Translations under genes and position numbers: made by a program | Notes under the pieces: model-generated | What the model saw: the letters and a program-made list of their open reading frames with translations, nothing else | Databases searched by the model: none | Told to the model about the DNA's origin: nothing | Part shown: piece after piece, positions 7,679 through 10,640 of the stretch | Layout: each line of letters starts with the position of its first letter | How positions within the stretch are numbered: position 1 is the stretch's first letter | NCBI GenBank assembly: GCA_026414125.1 | Contig: JAOAJQ010000028.1 | Span: forward strand, 1-10,640 | Length of the DNA: 10,640 nt | Reading direction: 5' to 3' | Source: Thermoproteota archaeon | GTDB taxonomy: Archaea; Thermoproteota; EX4484-205; JAAOZP01

Positions 7679-7687
7679 TTATATTTA
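7679..7687 (-). promoter_or_regulatory. Putative TATA box of the S9 peptidase gene
   Basis: On the minus strand this reads TAAATATAA, about 40-48 nt before the ATG at 7639. A start site some 25 nt downstream would leave a leader of about 15 nt carrying the GAGGTG Shine-Dalgarno. Confidence 0.5.
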
Positions 7688-7724
7688 GGTTTCCCTTCTT
7701 CTCGTGACGCTATGTTGCACAGCC

Positions 7725-7732
7725 TTTAAAAC
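7725..7732 (+). promoter_or_regulatory. Possible TATA box for a plus-strand small RNA
   Basis: TTTAAAAC lies about 25 nt before GGGC at 7752, where the long imperfect stem begins. No protein gene starts at that place on the plus strand, so if this is a promoter it should drive a non-coding RNA. Confidence 0.3.
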
Positions 7733-7749
7733 TCATGCTTAATCTTACA

Positions 7750-7890
7750 AAGGGCTTGCACTCAGCATCCGAGTAGCCAAGCCGCTGGCCACGAGAAGCC
7801 CTTCAGGATGATGGGTGCAACTTCCCCCAGAAGGCAGTTCTGCAGCATTAACAATCTTATCTCGCGGTCTGAGTCCCCTGAGGGTCCTCA
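7750..7890. ncRNA. Candidate structured small RNA or regulatory region, orientation unclear
   Basis: This stretch holds more self-complementarity than a spacer should. TTGCACTCAGCATCC (7756-7770) pairs with GGATGATGGGTGCAA (7806-7820): 14 of 15 positions pair, one as U-G, with one mismatch. GCCA/TGGC (7776-7779 with 7786-7789) can form an inner stem. AAGGGCTT (7750-7757) and AAGCCCTT (7796-7803) form a competing 8-bp pairing that excludes the long stem or makes a pseudoknot. A 21-bp dyad lies at 7870-7890. A TATA-like TTTAAAAC about 25 nt upstream supports a plus-strand transcript. However, a TAAATAAA-type box at 7914-7920 on the other strand could start a minus-strand transcript near 7890, and a 48-codon TTG-started frame (7891 to 7745, minus) covers the same segment. 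I found no tRNA T-arm, SRP or RNase P hallmark, or standard C/D-box layout. It could be an sRNA, a leader, or an operator cluster. Confidence 0.3.
7870..7890. repeat. 21-bp dyad (palindrome) in the S9/copper ATPase spacer
   Basis: The arrangement is TGAG, TC, CCCT, G, AGGG, TC, CTCA, centred on base 7880. All eight arm positions match their partners; only the two TC spacers break symmetry. The size suits a dimeric repressor site, or it could form a short RNA hairpin. It is about 115 nt before the copper ATPase start. Confidence 0.55.
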
Positions 7891-7913
7891 ATCAATAATG
7901 TTGACGGAATGCT

Positions 7914-7975
7914 TTATTTACGATTGCGAAAGTCTGTCAACGCGGCTGTTTTTCGTTAAAGCCTTATTTACGATT
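7914..7975. repeat. 12-bp direct repeat TTATTTACGATT, copies 50 bp apart
   Basis: The 12-mer occurs identically at 7914-7925 and 7964-7975, with starts exactly 50 bp apart. The second copy overlaps the expected copper ATPase promoter. Between and around them, GTTGAC (7900-7905) and GTCAAC (7936-7941) form a 6-bp inverted repeat that brackets the first copy. These could be tandem operator or promoter elements for metal control. Confidence 0.6.
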
Positions 7976-7979
7976 TAAA
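7964..7979 (+). promoter_or_regulatory. Putative promoter of the CopB gene
   Basis: TTATTTACG and the adjoining GATTTAAA offer two TATA-like boxes about 38 and 29 nt before the TTG at 8005. Using the first would start the mRNA near 7990 and include the purine-rich GAGGAG at 7990-7995 as a Shine-Dalgarno. Using the second would give a nearly leaderless TTG, which is less usual. Confidence 0.4.
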
Positions 7980-8004
7980 CCAGCTCCTTGAGGAGAGAAA
8001 AGCT

Positions 8005-10131
8005 TTGCACGAGCATCATGCTCACCATATTGCAGAGTTTAAAAATAGGCTTACAGCCAGCCTAATCCTTACAATCCCGATCCTACTTTTCTCAGAAACG
8101 TTTCAAACGATGATACTTGGGGGTAAAGCAGTAGTTTTCCCCATGCAGAGATACGTGTTGCTAATCCTATCCGCGTCCGTCTACGTTTACGGCGGGTGGC
8201 CCTTCCTAAGAGGATTGGTAAACGAGTTGAAAGCCAGGCTCCCAGGCATGATGACTCTTATCGGCACAGCCATAACGGTGGCGTTCACCTATTCTGCTGC
8301 AACAGTTTTCCTGCCGCTCGGCATGGAGTTTTTCTGGGAGCTCGCCACCCTGATAGACGTCATGCTCCTCGGACACTGGATGGAGGCGAAAAGCGTTCTC
8401 GGAGCCTCAACCGCCTTGGAGGAGCTTGTGAGAATAATGCCGACGGCAGCCCACGTTTTAAAGAACGGTGAAACAGTCGATACTCCGGTTTCAGAGCTTA
8501 AGCCGGGCGATGTTGTTATCGTCAAGCCTGGGGAGAAAATCCCGTCTGATGGCACTGTTTTAGAGGGCGTTTCCTTCGTGAACGAGGCTCTTCTAACAGG
8601 CGAGTCGAAACCTGTCCAAAAGCAGGCGGGGTCAAGAGTCATAGGAGGGTCGATAAACGGCGAAGGGTTCCTGAAGATTCTTGTCGAGAAGACTGGTGGG
8701 GAAACATATTTGGCTCAAGTCTTAAAACTGGTTAAGCAGGCTCAGGAAAGCAGAACCAGAACTCAAGACTTGGCGAACAGGGCTGCAGCCCTGCTTTTCT
8801 ACGTCGCACTGGCTGTTTCAATAACTTCTTACGCGGTGTGGCTCATCTACGGGAGGCCGGAGCAGGCTCTTGAAAGCATGGTTGCAGTATTGGTGGTAAC
8901 CTGCCCGCATGCCCTCGGCTTAGCAATACCACTGGTCGTCGCCCTCTCCACCTCCATCACCGCGAAGAGCGGGATACTGATAAGGGATAGGAAAGCATTT
9001 GAAACAGTTAGAAACGTGGATGTTGTTGTTTTCGACAAGACTGGCACGTTAACCCTCGGCGGCTTCGGCGTGAGCGATATTGTCCCGCTGATCCCTGAGG
9101 AGGAGCTTTTAAAACTGGCTGCGAGTGTCGAGTTGAACTCTGAACACGTGATAGCAAAAGCCATAGTTGAGCACGCGAAGCAGAGGGGCGTTGAACTCGT
9201 TGAAGCAAAAGAGTTCAGGGCAATCTCTGGTAAAGGGGTTTACGGGAGGGTTGACGGTAAAGAGGTCTACGTCGGTGGATTAAGCCTACTGAACGATATG
9301 AAGATAAAAGTTGAAAACGGGAAGATAGGCGAGCTTATGAAGCAGGGTAAAACCATGGTTTTCACAATGGTCGACGGTAGGCTTGCAGGCGTGCTCGCCC
9401 TCTCAGACACGATAAGGAGAGAATCCTACGAAGCGGTGGAGAAGCTTAGGAAGATGAAAATAATGGTTTACATGCTTACAGGAGACTCACTGGAAGTCGC
9501 TAAATGGGTTGCCGAAGAACTGGGCGTGGATGATTATTTCGCGCAGGTTCTGCCGCATGAGAAAGCAGAGCGAATCAGGCTCCTGAGGGAGAAAGGCTTC
9601 AGGGTTGCGATGGTTGGAGACGGTGTGAACGACGCGCCCGCCCTCGCCACGGCGGACGTAGGCATAGCTATAGGCGCCGGCACGGATGTGGCGATAGAGA
9701 GCGCGGACATAATCCTGGTTAGAAACGACCCGAGGGATGTTCCAAGGATAATCGAATTCTCGCGGAAAACTTATTCCAAGATGGTTCAAAACCTATGGTG
9801 GGCGGCTGGCTACAACATCGTCACAATACCGCTGGCAGCAGGCTTACTCCACAGTCTCGGCGTGGTTCTACCAGCCTGGGTTGGCGCACTCGTCATGTCG
9901 CTGAGCACAGTCATAGTTGCTTTAAATACTCAGACCCTGAGGAAATACGAGCCGGAGGAGGCGAGAATTGTGAAGAGGAGGACAGTCACCGACCCGGTGT
10001 GCGGGATGAAAATAGAGCCGGAAACCGCTTACAGCAAACTGGAGTATGAGGGACAAACAATATACTTCTGCTCTAAGCATTGCGAGGAAGAATTCAGAAA
10101 GAATCCTCGGAAGTACAGGGTTAGGCTCTAA
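8005..10131 (+). CDS. copB: CopB-type copper-exporting P1B-3 ATPase with C-terminal YHS domain
   Basis: A 708-residue heavy-metal P-type ATPase. All P1B-3 membrane signatures are present: CPH (300-302), YNIVTIP (603-609) and MSLST (631-635). This subgroup moves copper (Cu2+/Cu+) and silver out of the cell. The N-terminus MHEHHAHH carries five histidines in eight residues, as in other CopB proteins. The actuator motif is TGES (198-201), the phosphorylated residue is Asp344 in DKTGT, the nucleotide-binding GxG is at 409-411, and the hinge is MVGDGVNDAP (536-545). The usual SEHP motif is SEHV here (His381 kept, Pro replaced by Val). About eight membrane segments are expected. Residues 663-705 are a YHS/TRASH-like domain (DPVCGM with Cys666; FCSKHC with Cys689 and Cys693) fused at the C-terminus, likely a metal sensor or delivery site. 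TTG 8005 is the only possible start: no ATG or GTG lies between it and the upstream in-frame stop at 7957. GAGGAG lies 9 nt before it. It is a single gene with no CopA, chaperone or regulator nearby. Confidence 0.92.
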   Translation: MHEHHAHHIAEFKNRLTASLILTIPILLFSETFQTMILGGKAVVFPMQRYVLLILSASVYVYGGWPFLRGLVNELKARLPGMMTLIGTAITVAFTYSAATVFLPLGMEFFWELATLIDVMLLGHWMEAKSVLGASTALEELVRIMPTAAHVLKNGETVDTPVSELKPGDVVIVKPGEKIPSDGTVLEGVSFVNEALLTGESKPVQKQAGSRVIGGSINGEGFLKILVEKTGGETYLAQVLKLVKQAQESRTRTQDLANRAAALLFYVALAVSITSYAVWLIYGRPEQALESMVAVLVVTCPHALGLAIPLVVALSTSITAKSGILIRDRKAFETVRNVDVVVFDKTGTLTLGGFGVSDIVPLIPEEELLKLAASVELNSEHVIAKAIVEHAKQRGVELVEAKEFRAISGKGVYGRVDGKEVYVGGLSLLNDMKIKVENGKIGELMKQGKTMVFTMVDGRLAGVLALSDTIRRESYEAVEKLRKMKIMVYMLTGDSLEVAKWVAEELGVDDYFAQVLPHEKAERIRLLREKGFRVAMVGDGVNDAPALATADVGIAIGAGTDVAIESADIILVRNDPRDVPRIIEFSRKTYSKMVQNLWWAAGYNIVTIPLAAGLLHSLGVVLPAWVGALVMSLSTVIVALNTQTLRKYEPEEARIVKRRTVTDPVCGMKIEPETAYSKLEYEGQTIYFCSKHCEEEFRKNPRKYRVRL

Positions 10132-10140
10132 ACAGAACGG

Positions 10141-10145
10141 TTTTT
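10141..10145 (+). terminator. Possible oligo-T terminator of CopB
   Basis: TTTTT begins 10 nt after the CopB stop codon. A single T5 run is a minimal archaeal termination signal, so this is only a candidate. Confidence 0.25.
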
Positions 10146-10439
10146 GAGCAGGCTGAACCAGACTCGGAGAGGGAAAGCATTTCGAGAGCAAAGGCTTGGC
10201 TTTAAAGCTGAAAACAAGAAAAACCTATTTGAGCCCCGCACGTTAACCCTCAAACAACAGTCCTCGAAGCACACCGCTTCAAAAACATGGAAAACGGGAA
10301 AACCCGGAAACACCTTTTAAAAGCGCATAAACCTCTGAAAACGAGTAAGACATTCAGAAAGCCAATGTCAATTACGCGGCAAGCCTTTTATAAATGGGGA
10401 AGAATGTGGACAGAAGTGGAAAGTATAATCAGAGATATC

Positions 10440-10447
10440 TTTTTAAG
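10440..10447 (+). promoter_or_regulatory. Putative TATA box of the AbrB/VapB-type gene
   Basis: TTTTTAAG lies about 37 nt before the ATG at 10481. A start near 10465-10470 would give a short leader that could include the GGTGA (10470-10474) Shine-Dalgarno, 6 nt from the ATG. Confidence 0.45.
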
Positions 10448-10480
10448 TCTGATAAAACAATAATAAGCTGGTGAAAATAA

Positions 10481-10640
10481 ATGAGTCTGACTATAGAGAC
10501 ACGTGTCGGAAAAAAGTACGCCATATACCTGCCTAAAGCCATAGCTAAAGCAGTCGGCGTGAAGGAGGGGGATAGAGTAATGCTCAGGGTCTCGGGAGAA
10601 AGCATCATCCTCGAGGTAATTCGCGACCCTATTGAGCTAG
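10481..10640 (+). CDS. AbrB/SpoVT-type antitoxin (VapB-like), truncated by the window end
   Basis: The first 53 codons of a gene that runs off the right edge. The frame is too short to be listed by length alone, but it is clearly coding: MSLTIETRVGKKYAIYLPKA followed by a VGVKEGDRVMLRV core is the swapped-hairpin AbrB DNA-binding fold (TRVGKKYAIYLP, then KAVGVKEGDRV). The ATG has GGTGA 6 nt upstream. In crenarchaea proteins of this type, continuing after DPIEL, are commonly the VapB antitoxin encoded directly before a PIN-domain VapC ribonuclease. So a toxin gene is expected beyond the window, though this cannot be seen. The antitoxin would bind and block the toxin and repress its own promoter. 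An alternative is a free-standing AbrB-type regulator; its place after CopB does not by itself link it to copper. Confidence 0.8.
   Translation, partial: MSLTIETRVGKKYAIYLPKAIAKAVGVKEGDRVMLRVSGESIILEVIRDPIEL

Larger units (their letters stand above)
10132..10480. other. Intergenic region after CopB, no gene recognised
   Basis: I see no convincing gene in these 349 bases. They hold two small perfect hairpins, GAAGC-acacc-GCTTC (10266-10280) and CGGG-AAAA-CCCG (10295-10306), a T5 run just after the CopB stop, and the promoter of the antitoxin gene at the right end. The CopB frame stays open past its TAA to 10318, but the extension is low-complexity, rich in Lys, Thr and Gln, and looks non-coding. 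Confidence 0.6.

Noticed and set aside
7750..7830. tRNA or split-tRNA gene in the S9/CopB spacer
   Set aside because: The segment starts with GGGC after a TATA-like box, but there is no T-arm with TTCGAAT-like loop, no proper anticodon arm, and the main 15-nt stem does not match a cloverleaf.
7806..7875. C/D-box small RNA (GGATGATGG as C box, CTGA as D box)
   Set aside because: The C box is imperfect, the C'/D' pair is missing, and the spacing is longer than usual for archaeal C/D RNAs.
8847..9164. Minus-strand frame inside the copper ATPase
   Set aside because: It is antisense to the phosphorylation and nucleotide-binding domains of CopB; no start signal or family motif is seen.
10132..10320. 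In-frame continuation of CopB past its TAA for about 62 codons
   Set aside because: The protein already ends normally after its YHS domain, the extension is low-complexity with no recognisable domain, and an open run of this length can occur by chance.
1..10640. CRISPR array, insertion sequence or integration site
   Set aside because: No regularly spaced repeats, transposase or integrase motif, terminal inverted repeats or tRNA-end duplication were found by eye. The only transposon-related sequence is the library adapter.

Overview
This window looks like the end of a metagenomic contig from a thermophilic archaeon, probably in the Thermoproteota/Korarchaeota part of the tree. The basis is indirect. 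TATA-like boxes lie about 25 nt before several start codons, giving leaderless genes. Internal genes use the archaeal Shine-Dalgarno GGAGGTG. Arginine is mostly AGG/AGA and isoleucine often ATA. The gene families (M28 and S9 peptidases, CopB ATPase with a YHS tail, AbrB-type antitoxin) are common in such genomes. I cannot name a genus. Bases 1-19 are not genomic: they match the 19-bp Tn5/Nextera mosaic end exactly, so an untrimmed library adapter forms the contig end.

Layout. (1) 20-2434, minus strand: an M28 aminopeptidase-like gene followed 36 nt later by a dipeptide epimerase (enolase superfamily), probably one peptide-use operon. (2) 2547-3659, plus: a uroporphyrinogen-decarboxylase-like protein of unknown substrate, divergent from the peptidase. 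(3) 3790-5434, plus: an ABC-2 exporter, with the ATPase overlapping the permease by 14 nt; the permease seems to start at a TTG behind a perfect Shine-Dalgarno. (4) 5435-5674: a convergent gap with a short possible remnant of a carbamoyltransferase-like gene. (5) 5675-7639, minus: a complete S9 prolyl-oligopeptidase-family peptidase. (6) 7646-8004: a 359-nt divergent gap rich in unexplained structure: a 15-position imperfect stem, a 21-bp dyad, and a 12-bp element repeated exactly 50 bp apart next to the copper ATPase promoter. (7) 8005-10131, plus: a P1B-3 (CopB-type) copper ATPase with a His-rich N-terminus and a C-terminal YHS metal-binding domain. (8) 10132-10480: a gap with small hairpins and a promoter. 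(9) 10481 to the end: the N-terminal 53 codons of an AbrB/VapB-type antitoxin, cut by the window edge.

Together the genes suggest a peptide-scavenging heterotroph (M28, S9, dipeptide epimerase) with copper export and a small-molecule exporter. No mobile element, CRISPR array, rRNA or recognisable tRNA is visible. I found no convincing new multi-gene system; the most unusual stretch is the structured DNA between the S9 peptidase and the copper ATPase, which may encode a small RNA or hold operators.
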